Assembly (NCBI GenBank): GCA_024036415.1
Contig: JAMWET010003560.1
Span: forward strand, 512,001 to 576,000
Direction of reading: 5' to 3'
Source: Prochilodus magdalenae
Taxonomy: Eukaryota; Chordata; Actinopteri; Characiformes; Prochilodontidae
DNA length: 64,000 nt
The stretch's first letter is position 1. Each line of letters starts with the position of its first letter. The notes beneath the pieces were generated by a model. That model did no database searches and was not told where the DNA came from. It saw nothing but the letters and a program-made list of their open reading frames with translations. A program made the translations under genes and the position numbers. Below, in pieces: positions 40,401 through 49,161 of the stretch.

Positions 40401-43400
40401 TGCTACTTTTTTAACTGTAACTGTGTAAATGCAGTTGTAATCAACGTAAGTATGACTCACCATCAGCAGAATTGCAGATCTTGAGCAGCAGGTCTTTATC
40501 TAGGAAATTCAGTGCATCAAAATCCCTCTCCATATACACATTAGTGGGAGATCCGCTGATGTTCCTCAGCTGTACGACATTAGCATCTTCCACACCTATT
40601 GAGTAAATGGTAACACCTTTTTCTCTGAGGTTTTTGGCTGGAACATTAACGTCATCCTGGGATTCACCATCTGTGATCACAATAAGGAATCTTGGGACCT
40701 GGGGACGGCCTCCGTAGAGTGGTTCAAAGTAGGGTGACACGTAGTTGAGTGCACTTCCAATCAGAGTATTTTGATCCATTTGCCTTATAGCATCAACAGC
40801 CTGTTCCAGCTGACGCTCATCATAATACCTGTTTAGTGTAAATTCAGTCTGTGAGGCTGTACTGAACTGCACCAGTCCAATCTGTACACTGTTCCTCCCA
40901 ATTCTAACCTTGGAGATCATGGTCTTTATGAACTTCTTCATCTTTGAGAAGTCCTCTGTGCGAATGCTCCTTGAGCCATCCACCAAAAAGATGATATCTG
41001 CCTGCATGTCCTTGCAGGCTGTGAAATCAAAGATCAAATGAGAGCCACACCGATTTAAAAGCATGTATTTTTGCACTAAAAGAACTCAAACAACAAATAA
41101 TCAGTGAATACATCCTTACCATCATCTGAGCAAATGTCAGTTAGGATTTCATTCTTGAGTGGTCTCAGTGCATCATAGTTGGTGACAAAGAACATCTTGT
41201 TCGGGTCATGTGCCATATCCAGGAGCTCTGACTCGTTTGCAGTCTTCACGCCAATGGCGTAAATGGACACTCCTTTGCCTCTTAGGGCTGCTGCTGGCAA
41301 TGTCACACTATCATTAGACTTTCCATCGGTGATGACAATAAGAATCTGGCGAACTTTTTCACGTTCTTCTTTGGCCTTCCGAAAAAGGTCTCCCATATAA
41401 GTCAGAGCATCACCAGTGAACGTGCCTCCACCTTTATGCAAAATCTTTGGTACAGCTTTTTCAATAGAGTCTCTGTTGTCAAATTTATTCAGATCAAACT
41501 CTACTGTCGGTTTAGTAGCATACTTCACTAGACCCAGACGGACTTTGTTTGGCCCGATTTTGAATAGTTGCAGAAACTCCAGAATGAACTTTTTCATGTC
41601 ATCGAAGTCTGGATTTGTAATACTGCCGGAATCATCAATAAGGAAATAGATATCTGCTTCTTCTGTTTGTCTGCACCCTAAAATTCAAATATGCAAAATA
41701 GTGGGAGATAACAAGTAAGTGTTAATCTCTGTTCCGTTTAACTGAAAAGAAGCTTGACATATGATAATGTAACACCTTACCTTGCTGTAAGTTGAAGCGA
41801 TTTTTATCGGCAATAGTGGAACGGACAACATTGTTACACAGAGTCTTGCTCAAATCAAAGCTGTTCAAGGGAATCACAAACCGCCTTGGAGGGTAAGATG
41901 CAATATTTTTCAGCTGTTCCATATTATCTTTTGCCATTCCCGCAGCATAGACTTTGACCCCAAAGCGCCTTAGCTCAGCAGATTCAAATAAAACTTCATC
42001 ATCAGAATACCCCTCTGTGATGACAACAGCGATCTGCGGCACCCCTCGGGCACGTCGGCTGCCGAGCTCTTCGGCAAAGGCTTTTTCTCTTGCGAACTTC
42101 AGGGCCTTGCCAGTGTTGGCCTTGCCACCCTTGGACCGCAAAATGCTTATGTACTGTAGGATTTCATTCTTGTTATCAAAATCATTCAGGTAGAATTCAG
42201 CCGTGGGCTTGTCACTGTACAGTATCATGCCCACTCTCACACCATTTGCGCTTATCTCCAGGTCATTAATCAAGTGATAGAGGAAGCTGCGCACCAGCAT
42301 GAAGTTTTGAGCTGCATCTGACACATCCACGATAAACACAATATCTGCCAGCTCAGCTGACTTGCAATCTGTGGGAAAATAGTTAAGCAGAAAAGATTAA
42401 TTGTATCAAAACACAGAAAGCAACCAATAAAGATAATATACTTTTTATGACTGTGAATTTATGAACTGTTAGAATAGCCTCAAACTGACCCCCACGGGTC
42501 GATCTGTCTCTTTCAATCACAATCTTCACATCTTGTGCTATCTGAGGAACAGTTTTATCAGTAGAGGAGAAGGTTCTTCGTGGTGAAGTAAACAAGGGCC
42601 TGTCCACAGAAGGAATTCCTGCACTGGGGCCGCGTGGGTCCACTCTTTCGCTTATATCAACATCAACAATGGTCACTCCTTCAGCCTTAAGTACACGTGC
42701 TACACTGAGGGCATTGTCATCAGATTTTCCTCCGCTCACCACCAGCAGGTATTGCTTAAAGCCCTGGGCAATTCGGCTGCCTGACTCAGTGTTAAGGAAC
42801 TGAGTGCGTACAAAATCCATTGCTTGTCCAAGGTTGCGCTGCCCGGTACCCTGGAGTTTGAAATTGCGAATATATCCAATCACCTCGTTTTTGGTTTTGT
42901 AAGTCTTGAAAAGAAACCCCACTGATACTTGTTCACTGAACTGAGCCAAAGCCATCCGATTGCTTCTACTGCCCACGCTAAGTTGATTGGCTAGCGATTC
43001 GAGAAACCTTTTTAATTCATCCATCTGTTGAATTGAACTGTCCACCAGCACAAACACATCCACAAATTTTGGAACTACAGCTGGAAAAGACACAAACAAA
43101 AGAAAGGCAAAAGTTGAAATATTTTGCTTTCCAATAAATGATACAATACTACAATACACTGTTGTAATAGATATCGCAGTATTTCAGTACTTCTAAATTA
43201 TAAGCTGATTGTTGATTGCAAATTGCTTTTAAAGGTTTGGACACACCTGGTTTTCATTAAAGACATTTAAAAAAAAGCATTTATACCTAAACTAATAACG
43301 GCAATAGGTAGAAACGTATTCTGATATGACCTTAAAATGTTTAGCATCAGATTTGTTTTCTGACAAACCAACTCTCCAAATGCGGAAGCTCTGTGGAACA

Positions 43401-44386
43401 GACGCTTCAGGGATGTTTATCACAAAGAATGTAGAGGGGTGGCTTGTTGAGCAAGCTTGGCTTGCCCAGCTGTTTATCTAGGGGTGGCAGAGTTCTTGGT
43501 ACAGCACAGTGAGCAACTGCACATGTATCCTCATTCACAGGGTCATGCTGTGTAACAAATCAGGAAAACCTGTCATAAGTAGGTGTATCCAAACCTTTGA
43601 CTTTGCTTATGAGGCAATGTTTTTGGCATTACCCTGCTGCCGGTCCTCCATAGTGATACACACACTGTCCATCGTGCTAGCCGTTGCTTTAAGCAGTTCC
43701 TGATAGTCGTTGAAGCTGATCAAAAACCGCCGATGTGGTTTGCTGGCAATGGACTGCAGCTCAGTGGTGTTGAGGTTGGTGCCAACCCCAATAGTAAAGA
43801 TTAAAACCCCCTTACTCCGGAGTTCCATGGCTGGTTTATTCATGTCGTCATTTGAATCTCCATCCGTGATCACCACAGCAATCTGAGGCACGTTCAGTCC
43901 TGCACGACTGCCGCCTGCTTGTGAGAAGTAATTATCCTGGACAAACTTGAGAGCTTTTCCTGTTTCAGTGCCTCCCGTCCGGTAGATGAGTTTGTCCACC
44001 TTCTCCAGCAGGTCCCTCTTGTTTGCATACTTTCCCAGCAGGAACTCTTCGTGAGGTTCAGTACTAAACTGCACCAGTCCCACTCTGATCCCAGCAGGCC
44101 TAACATCAAGACTCTCTATGAATGTGTGAATGAACGTCTTCACCTTCAGAAAATCCTCATCACCAATGCTACTTGAGCTGTCCACAACGAACACAATGTC
44201 AGCCAAGTTGGCCTTGCATCCTGGAAAGGAAAGCAAGCAATGCATTAGTACATAACCTACTATAAGATTAAAAATGTTCCACACTGAAAATTCCCAGCTG
44301 TGTGAAATGTATTTACCTGTTGTCTGTGCATGACTGGAGATGAAACATGACGCTAAAATGAACAGAAGTCCTTTCATGAACATCAT
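19234..44386 (-). CDS. col6a4: Collagen alpha-4(VI)-like chain, complete, 39 coding exons (gene A)
   Basis: Secreted extracellular-matrix collagen VI chain. I joined 39 coding exons on the minus strand by GT/AG sites and reading phase; they total 7668 bases (2555 residues plus TAG). Domain order: signal peptide, seven single-exon vWA domains, split N1 vWA, Cys-rich linker, 336-residue Gly-X-Y helix, vWA C1 and C2, acidic segment, two Kunitz domains. The 336-residue helix is the type VI length. Kunitz domains without a fibronectin III domain fit alpha-4 better than alpha-3; alpha-5 and alpha-6 lack Kunitz domains. Mouse alpha-4 is about 2300 residues; the excess here matches one extra vWA and one extra Kunitz. 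By family knowledge it should pair with alpha-1 and alpha-2 chains. No frameshift or internal stop was seen in the exons. Not checked by transcript or alignment; collagen XXVIII, the other vWA/Kunitz collagen, is excluded by helix length and vWA number. Confidence 0.93.
19699..19869 (-). CDS. col6a4: Gene A Kunitz domain 1 (P1 Gly)
   Basis: A 171-base phase 1-1 exon encodes a complete Kunitz/BPTI domain with six Cys in the usual order: AQCLLHKDSGTLCGDF, then RWYYDSAVGACSLFWYGGC, then ENECSKTC. The residue after the second Cys (P1 of serine-protease inhibitors) is Gly instead of Lys/Arg, so trypsin-like inhibition is unlikely. Collagen VI Kunitz domains are commonly non-inhibitory. Confidence 0.92.
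20158..20771 (-). CDS. col6a4: Gene A unique C-terminal segment, acidic, two exons
   Basis: Exon 20648-20771 (phase 1-2) encodes a Cys-containing stretch (YKSLCENFQRGQYNGQ) that still looks like the end of the C2 region. Exon 20158-20309 (phase 2-1) encodes about 50 residues rich in Glu, Pro and Tyr, with a run of Glu and Val residues from GAG/GAA triplets, followed by EEYPEYAEGTHEVISYEK. Likely disordered linker before the Kunitz domains. The triplet repeat makes length variation likely. No function is recognised. Confidence 0.8.
20916..21584 (-). CDS. col6a4: Gene A vWA C2 domain
   Basis: Single exon of 669 bases, phase 1-1, encoding a Cys-containing lead (DPCSRAPGCPSG) and a vWA domain with intact MIDAS (LAMLVDGSRSM), then ARVALYQQSSTYSE, TGGFSRLGYAMEF and MLLVIVGGETDYYD. 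It ends in QRFVRTFLHIL at an internal gtaaga donor (20914-20915); reading on would meet a stop a few codons later. Confidence 0.9.
21764..22536 (-). CDS. col6a4: Gene A vWA C1 domain, two exons
   Basis: Exon 22043-22536 starts DNSACPVYPTELVIGLDMS and carries RVAVVSYSTNTKYLIRF, RDIGTAMRFVGRNVF and VAIFLTAGDSQE. Exon 21764-21860 completes it with FILVVTERPRDQ and QRIQQCILCFG. CPVYPTEL is a typical start of C1 in the alpha-3/4/5/6(VI) family. The MIDAS is altered (D-M-S-S-G) and TDG is TAG. Phases 1-0 and 0-1 fit. Confidence 0.88.
22665..22676 (-). CDS. col6a4: Gene A 12-base micro-exon (V-C-C-K)
   Basis: Twelve bases preceded by a strong polypyrimidine acceptor (ctttttttctcctgcag) and followed by a gtattc donor. 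In phase 1-1 they add Cys-Cys-Lys between the linker and C1, with the Val codon completed by the preceding exon. The exon could be skipped without changing the frame. Support is splice-signal quality and phase only. Confidence 0.6.
24106..24142 (-). CDS. col6a4: Gene A post-helix linker exon
   Basis: A 37-base exon directly after the helix encodes TCDLITYVRNNC plus one base of the next codon. Acceptor cttttag and donor gtaagg are good. A CxLI-YVR motif before C1 is familiar from the long alpha(VI) chains. The two Cys are candidates for interchain disulfides. Phase 0 in, phase 1 out. Confidence 0.75.
24229..33697 (-). CDS. col6a4: Gene A collagen triple helix, 19 exons, 336 residues
   Basis: Exons at 33605-33697, 33462-33515, 32936-33007, 32808-32834, 32240-32284, 32085-32138, 31863-31925, 30106-30171, 29829-29882, 29706-29741, 29406-29468, 28611-28673, 28466-28528, 25692-25754, 25272-25322, 24879-24914, 24553-24615, 24355-24417 and 24229-24264. 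All are phase 0 and, from the second on, begin with Gly; 63 bases is the commonest size. The first exon begins with a Cys-rich linker (CCNVMCKCSG) for interchain bonding. The Gly-X-Y count from linker to GIR is 336. There is one Cys in the helix (GCP, exon 32936-33007), three RGD motifs, and two Gly-X-Y imperfections (GGNNNIP and GYGIAG). Confidence 0.92.
24985..25160. mobile_element. DNA-transposon end fragment in a helix intron
   Basis: Contains atgtgggacagtaac and ccaaaaaagttgggatgg, end sequences of a repeat family common in fish. It is related to 46486-46906 by its terminal motif. Located in the intron between helix exons 25272 and 24914. Confidence 0.4.
26085..26960 (+). mobile_element. 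Tc1-like transposon relic in a helix intron
   Basis: Sequence resembles a plus-strand Tc1-like transposase gene: a helix-turn-helix-like start (aaatggatgctcaatcgtac), a middle block with caacaaacaccatcccgaca, and tttccagcaggatgaagcac (the usual F-Q-Q-D region). No long open frame survives. It contributes to the large 25755-28465 intron. Confidence 0.65.
27460..27659. mobile_element. LINE/SINE 3'-end-like fragment
   Basis: The stretch with tgatcccacagtggggaaat and cttgctcaagggcacctcag is a widespread fish retroposon 3' region. It directly abuts the first copy of the 208-base direct repeat. Confidence 0.5.
27660..27868 (+). repeat. Direct repeat copy 1, about 208 bases
   Basis: Nearly the same sequence recurs at 28748-28955, about 1.09 kb away, with eight or so differences by eye. 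The two copies lie on either side of helix exons 28466-28528 and 28611-28673. No mobile-element motif is recognised. Confidence 0.9.
28748..28955 (+). repeat. Direct repeat copy 2, about 208 bases
   Basis: Second copy of the repeat at 27660-27868, about 96% alike by eye. Starts gttcaataagcctagtgg, ends near catctggatgtgg. Confidence 0.9.
30680..31150 (-). mobile_element. DNA-transposon relic in a helix intron
   Basis: Sequence around 30940-31070 (ctgtccatttcagatgatca and atgcagcagtgaactgtgtt) resembles the minus strand of a common fish DNA transposon. No frame is intact. Superfamily not assigned. Confidence 0.45.
34513..34685 (+). mobile_element. tRNA-derived SINE copy 2
   Basis: B-box region (ggggttcgaatcccgg), body accaataagagtacgtggg and a tail gctcagagcgtcagctaaat followed by (aaatgt)n. 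The A-box end is missing. Lies between the helix linker exon and the last N1 exon. Confidence 0.82.
34816..37482 (-). CDS. col6a4: Gene A split vWA domain (N1) over three exons
   Basis: Exons 37133-37482, 35364-35442 and 34816-34961 join in phase to one divergent vWA domain. The first starts GCTVDIGVGFDVSRISASQQ and runs to KASNAGVK; the second supplies the central strand and Asp loop (IVIIFTDGLDDSFEVL); the third supplies GVHALLMVALEGV and the C-terminal helix ending HKQI. The MIDAS is altered (D-V-S-R-I). The arrangement of a split vWA domain next to the helix matches the N1 domain of alpha-3/4/5/6(VI) genes. The 1.7-kb first intron (35443-37132) holds a SINE. Confidence 0.83.
35793..35970 (+). 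mobile_element. tRNA-derived SINE copy 3
   Basis: Head with tagtgcagctcagcggataa, B box gggtttgaatcccag and the same body. It lies in the intron between the first two N1 exons and lacks most of the tail. Confidence 0.82.
37661..38236 (-). CDS. col6a4: Gene A vWA domain 7
   Basis: Single phase 1-1 exon of 576 bases. Starts ECQKSVADLVILIDGSESI, MIDAS intact, with FRIGVAQFSSKYKKEF, KEGTEIGHALDQVREFF and NLLLITDGQSNDKV. It closes CTITPSEQK before a gtaagg donor. This is the last vWA domain held in one exon before the split N1 domain. Confidence 0.9.
38382..38957 (-). CDS. col6a4: Gene A vWA domain 6
   Basis: Single phase 1-1 exon of 576 bases. Starts ECQKTQVADVVFLVDGSSSI, MIDAS intact, followed by VRFCSIVYSDAPEAKFPL, SPGGNTYTAKALQYSL and MMFVITDGEATDPHD. 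Ends CKESKPG at a gtgagt donor. Confidence 0.9.
40461..41018 (-). CDS. col6a4: Gene A vWA domain 5
   Basis: Single phase 1-1 exon of 558 bases. Starts ACKDMQADIIFLVDGSRSI (first residue completed by the previous exon), MIDAS intact. Further hallmarks are VQIGLVQFSTASQTEF, the Thr-containing loop around QNTLIGSALNYV, and FLIVITDGESQDDV. About 1.5 kb of intron follows without recognisable coding sequence. Confidence 0.9.
41120..41677 (-). CDS. col6a4: Gene A vWA domain 4
   Basis: Single phase 1-1 exon of 558 bases, entered only 103 bases after domain 3 through a ttttag acceptor. Starts GCRQTEEADIYFLIDDSGSI with an intact MIDAS (D-D-S-G-S) and contains VRLGLVKYATKP, KGGGTFTGDAL and QILIVITDGKSND. 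No gene B counterpart is found in the window: the position where it would be expected holds a Tc1-like relic (431-1307). Confidence 0.9.
41781..42368 (-). CDS. col6a4: Gene A vWA domain 3, MIDAS degenerate
   Basis: Single phase 1-1 exon of 588 bases. It begins DCKSAELADIVFIVDVSDAAQ and continues with VRVGMILYS, KGGKANTGKALKFARE and VPQIAVVITEGYSDDE. The MIDAS Ser/Thr residues are replaced (D-V-S-D-A) and TDG is TEG. Counterpart of gene B vWA 4 (1419-2024); the 3' flanking intron is also recognisably similar between the two genes. Confidence 0.88.
42490..43080 (-). CDS. col6a4: Gene A vWA domain 2, MIDAS degenerate
   Basis: Single phase 1-1 exon of 591 bases. The fold is recognisable (FVDVFVLVDSS, MALAQFSEQVSVGF, GQAMDFVRTQFLNTESGSR, YLLVVSGGKSDDN). 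The MIDAS reads D-S-S-I-Q instead of DxSxS, and the usual TDG is SGG, so metal binding is probably lost. After the domain there is a Pro/Ser/Arg-rich tail of about 50 residues up to the donor. Counterpart of gene B vWA 3 (2969-3523). Confidence 0.88.
43633..44220 (-). CDS. col6a4: Gene A vWA domain 1 (N-terminal)
   Basis: One phase 1-1 exon of 588 bases encodes a whole von Willebrand A domain. Visible hallmarks: GCKANLADIVFVVDSSSSIG with an intact MIDAS DxSxS, the T-G-T-G segment (TGGTETGKAL), and VVITDGDSNDD. It is the counterpart of gene B vWA 2 (5247-5828): long blocks such as LLEKV and KLIYRTGGT are shared, and both end in ITMED-QQG. vWA domains of collagen VI act in assembly and matrix binding; an intact MIDAS suggests that metal-dependent ligand binding is possible. 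Confidence 0.9.
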
Positions 44387-44398
44387 GGCTGTGGTGTT
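44317..44398 (-). CDS. col6a4: Gene A first coding exon: signal peptide
   Basis: The exon starts after an acceptor (cttacag) at 44399-44401, so a noncoding exon must lie further upstream. Translation begins at one of two adjacent ATG codons (44386 or 44383); about twelve bases of 5' UTR lie in the exon. The peptide has a short basic start (M-K-G), a hydrophobic core (LLFILASCFI) and a small-residue cleavage region (SSHAQ), a typical secretory signal. The donor gtaaat leaves phase 1, matching all following vWA exons. The gene B signal exon is clearly related. Confidence 0.87.
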
Positions 44399-44494
44399 CT
44401 GTAAGGCCTGGGGAACAGACATTAAATCACAGGTAAGCCTGCAATGTTCATCTTTAACAAATTGAATAGTATCGGGGACAACCACGAAGTAAGT

Positions 44495-45060
44495 ATTATG
44501 TGGGTGTAGGACCATTCTTACCACTGCAGTGGCACTGATGTGGTGGTGGTGTGTTCGTGTGTGTTGTGCTGGTGTGTGTGGATCAGAGACAGCAGTGCTG
44601 CTGGAGTTGGAAAAAGAATAGACTGCCATCCCAAGCTATTCAGCCAACAGCGTCCTGTGGGTAGCGTCCTGTATGCAGCATCCTGTAAGTAGCATCCTGT
44701 GACCACTGATGAAGGACTAGCAGCAGATATCATGTCTGAATGTACATCTACAAGGTGAACCAGCAAAATAGGAGTGTCTAATAGAGTGGACAGTGAGAGG
44801 ACACAGTGTTTCAAAACTCCAGCAGCACTGCTGTGTCTGATCCACTCACACCAGCACAACACACACTAACACACCACCACGACTGCATTGCTAAGAATGA
44901 GCCATACTGTGGGGGTTCTGATTATAAAAACAGTCTGAAAAGAGACTAACAAAGTATGCAAAAACCACATGGAGTATCGTCTGTAAGTGTAGAACTTGCT
45001 CCTATGTGATAAGTAGAACTGTTAAAGTGAACAGTGATTGTAGGAGAAGGTACAACTGGG
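44495..45060. mobile_element. MITE with inverted repeat arms
   Basis: Arms at 44518-44612 and 44815-44905 are inverse copies (gtggtggtggtgtgttcgtg against cacactaacacaccaccacg, both with cagcagtgctgctg-type ends). The centre holds repeats of agcatcctgt. Related pieces are at 12255-12620 and 61905-62000. It begins just upstream of the gene A signal exon. Confidence 0.75.
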
Positions 45061-45450
45061 AGCAAACAAATTTTGTTTGTTTAGTTGGGTTGAAGCTTTC
45101 CTTTGTTTGACACATGCCATATTGGCATCTCCTTTGTTTGATGCTCTTTCCCCCTCTCATCGTTTAAAAGGAGTGCAGTTCGCACTTCGGCCAGTGGTCT
45201 CTGGTGGGGCAGTGGTAATGCACCAGGTTGGAGAGAGCAGGGTTTAAATCCAGGCAGCAGAGGCATTCCCTCATTTCCTGCACAAAACACTCTGTGCCCC
45301 ACATTGAAATACAGCACTTTTGGTTCTCTGGGTTTACTTTATACCCACTCCCCACAGGCCTTCCTCTCTGCACTTGGGTCCGCCCCTGACCCTGCTGTGA
45401 CAAAAATAGAATCTTTTATACCTGAGCATGAAACAACTGTGGACGTGAAA

Positions 45451-45819
45451 TAATTGGAGTAGGAATGACGGAGGTCTAAAACGATCAGACAGTCAGAAGA
45501 ATTGTTTTTTGAGGAGTATTGGGCAAAGCCTATTTTACAGTGGACTGCTAAGGAGGTGCAGGAGCGAACTGACAAATTTCAGACAGAGAAAAAAACATAG
45601 ATGGTTTTAACTGCAAAGACATTTTCTAATGTGAATCAAAACAGAGTGGACACAGCTCACTGTGAGTGCTATGCTGAATACAGGTTCTATGGCTTGTATG
45701 TTGAGTGCTTCAGCTGCAGACAGACTTATTGTTGCTGGTGTTTTGAATAGCTCCTGAGAAAGAGAATACCCTGAGAAATACCAAACAACAATTTTACGCA
45801 CAGACAATGCTGATTTTGG

Positions 45820-45861
<42 letters not shown>

Positions 45862-46256
45862 CCTGACTATGCTTCCTTGTACACAGCGGTGAAGTGGAGA
45901 AGCTGTCCCAGATGTTGTGGGTACAGTTGGTCTCCATCATGCGGTTACTTTATCTCCAGGTTATGAGCATGTGGTGTGAGGTAAACTGCCTGAAAAGTGT
46001 CATGGTCTTCCAGGCAGCACAGATATGGTGGAGACCTTCACATCTGCACTGATTTCCGCTTGTTGAAAGATGCCTATCCCCTTCCACACCAGGAGGACTG
46101 CCTTGCAGCTTTAGGTGGGATTTGACATCTGGATTTTATACCATTCTGCACAAGGCAGATAAAAAGTACACAGCCTTTACTACTCCAGTTGGGCTATATA
46201 AATAAAATTGGAGTAGGAATGACGGAGGTCTAAAACGATCAGACAGTCAGAAGAAT
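45451..46256 (+). mobile_element. Short Ty3/Gypsy-derived block between 50-base direct repeats
   Basis: The core (45516-46200) is a second copy of parts of 48253-49512, with about 570 bases missing inside. It is bounded by two near-identical 50-base repeats (45451-45501 and 46206-46256, containing ggaggtctaaaacgatcaga). It includes the (GAT)n run at 45821-45859. Confidence 0.75.
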
Positions 46257-46485
46257 AGTTTTTTTTCTGTCCCAGCAGATTTTGTCCAATAAAATCATGC
46301 ACTACAGTATTTTGAGGTGTATTGTCTTTGGTTTGTGAAACATCCCAGTAAACATTTGAACGTTTAAACCATTGCAACAAACCACTTTAGACCACACATA
46401 CGATCATTGTTTACTTGATGACTGCAGACATACATGCTACCAGTGGCACTTACATGGGTGATGGAGTAATTTCAAACTAAGTCAC

Positions 46486-46906
46486 ATGACTGGCTATAAA
46501 AGCATTTTAGAAAGGCAGAGTCTGTCAGAGGCAAAGGTTCACCAATCTGCAAAAGGATTGTTGAGCAGCTGGAATCTTATGCCAGACAAGAATGGGACAA
46601 CATATCTCTCCCAGACCTCCAGCTGTTCTCACCTCCCAGATTTTTACAGACTGTTGTTAAAAGAAGAGGGGATGCTACACAGTAGTAGACATGGCCCTGC
46701 CCTACCTCTTTAAGATGCTTTGGTTCTAAATGAGCTAATCTTTTTCGTGAAATGGTAAAATATCTCATGTTCCACGTCTGATATGTGTTCTGTGTTCAAT
46801 TCTGATTAAAAAATTGGTCTATGAGATATGAATCATTTCATTTTTTTATTGACATTTATTTACATTTTACAGTGTCCAAACTTTTTTGGAATTGAGGTTG
46901 TATTTT
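46486..46906 (+). mobile_element. DNA-transposon relic
   Basis: Contains gaaaggcagagtctgtcaga, tgttgttaaaagaagagggg and the end motif ccaaacttttttggaattga, blocks I recognise from an abundant fish transposon. Coding capacity is lost. Superfamily not assigned. Confidence 0.55.
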
Positions 46907-48252
46907 TTTTTCTCCTGCTGCCCTGTTCATAATAATGAGGTCTAATCAATTAACATGTGCTGTATGTGTGTATACGTAGTGCTAGGGTAATCTTATACCA
47001 CTGCCTCAAGGCTCACACTTGTTCTTTATAACATTAAGGCTTAATGGAATAAAACACCACATCAACATCTGGCAACAGTTTCCACATTCTGGCCAGCTGT
47101 GTGATCTGCGGACAGTGGAAAAATCTGACCTGTGATAAAACCTATATGTGTAGAACATTAGTGATGTCCTTTCTGAACCACAAAGACAAGCACACAACCA
47201 CATTCCTCTCATAGCGGAGAACCTCTAATCATCTAAAAGCTCTTAGATGTGGCTCATAGGCCGTAATGTTAATCTGCAGTCGGCTTGTCACAACAGACCG
47301 ACTTTTCAATCTTTCATGACATACAAATCATCAATTTGGAAAGCCACAAGAACAGTTTTAAGAGGACTTAAGTCTCAATTTGTATCCTTCTAAGATTCTT
47401 GAATTTACCCTTTCAAGCGATGTTGATGATAAAGGCTAAACATCTTGAGAACAAATGTTACAAAGGCCTTTAGAGAAACGGAACCCACAGGCACATCCTG
47501 TTTGTGCTTGTTTCATTGCTGTTCTTGTGGTGGCCAGACCTCTTGATTTCTGGCATGTAGAAGACAGTCATTATTAGAGCTGTAAAGTTAACACAATAAT
47601 AAATTTCAAGGTAAATTATTTATGCTTGTTATTTCTTTTAAACTATTTCGCTAATCTGCTTAATCTTAACTACCTCTGACTATCTATAAAAAACAACAAT
47701 GGTCATTTCTATATAGGGATTTTTTTTACTTTTGGATTTGCAACCACACTGCTCCTGCGCCCCTATGATGCTGTAATTGACTTGTGAGCAGAACGTCTGG
47801 CAAAGCATACATATCGTACCTGTCCATCGAAAAACCTGTACCTCCATTTTTTATGATTTTTACTTTTATGCATTATTTGAATATATGAGCTGCAGTTTAC
47901 ACTGAGTGTAATTTCATGATGAGTGGACCAACAGAAACTTCTTAATCGCTTGGAATGTCGGACTCCATTGACTTACATAAAAAATAAAAACAGTATCGGC
48001 TCTTTGAAGAAAGAAGTGCTAATGCTAATAGAAAAGTAAGAATAAATGAAAATCTAAATTGTAGAGTTGATGTTGTGGATTCTATTAACACCGATTTCTT
48101 AAACTAAAAAATTCTTTTCATTTCACCTTTAAATTGCGCTTACACTGTCAGTAACAGAGAGAAACATACAACAATGTAAGTTTACTGAACAAAACCCTTG
48201 CATAATTTAACGTGGTAGTAACTCCAGGCTCCTGTAGATTGCGTTTGTATGA

Positions 48253-49122
48253 GGAGTATTGGGCAAAGCCTATTTCATAGTGGACTGAGGTGCAGGAGCG
48301 AATTGACGAATTTCAGACGGAGAAAAAGACATAGATGGTTTCAGCTGCCAAGACACCTTCTAATGTGAATCAAAACAGAGTGGCCGTTTGTGACCGGAAT
48401 GAATGTTTGGGTGATTCTTCTGCAGATTTAATGACCCTAAAGCAGAGGTCTGTGGGGACCCATAAGTCACCACCCACAGTTCCTGTCACCAAGCAAAGTC
48501 TCGATTGCATGACTGATATGCTGTCCAAAGTTTTGGATTTTCTAACCACTATGAAGCACCACCAGCCTCCCATTACACATCCAGCAATGCCCCTAGTAAA
48601 CACCAGGGCTGTTGCATTCGCAAAGATTTTCATGTTGCAGAGCCCAACAGTTGTGTTTTGAGCACCATGAGCCAGGCCACACTAAGCAGGATCGCTCAGT
48701 TGCTACACAGCCAGTGCAGTCTGTTTCCGTGTATAGCAGGGAATTTAATCCTTTTTCAGGGAAATGAGGCAGCCTGCATTTGGAGAGGGGAAGTGTAGGC
48801 TCTTTTTGCAATAGCTGCATGCAAGCCTTTGATCTCGAGTCTGTGTATTCAGCTTTTTGTGAAAACTCTCAAGAAACTTCTAAAATAGTGGTCCAAAACA
48901 CACAATGTGTTAACTCTTCAGACAGCTCATTTTATACCCCGTTACCATCAATGGTCAGCTCACTGTGAGTGCTATGCTGAATACCAGTTCTATGGCTTGT
49001 ATGTTGAGTGCTTCAGCTGCAGACAGACTTATTGTTGCTGGTGTTTTGAATAGCTCCTGAGAAAGAGAATACCCTGAGAAATACCAAACAACAATTTTAC
49101 GCACAGACAATGCTGATTTTGG

Positions 49123-49161
<39 letters not shown>

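Noticed and set aside
19234..44386. Identification as collagen alpha-3(VI) or collagen XXVIII
   Set aside because: No fibronectin III domain and fewer vWA domains than alpha-3; collagen XXVIII has only two vWA domains and a much longer helix.
45190..45262. Second tRNA-like SINE family (ggggcagtggtaatgc and gggtttaaatcc)
   Set aside because: Only one weak copy, with no tail and no second example in the window.
45820..45860. Asp/Met-rich coding repeat or CRISPR-like array
   Set aside because: It is a simple (GAT)n microsatellite within a retroelement; spacers are absent.
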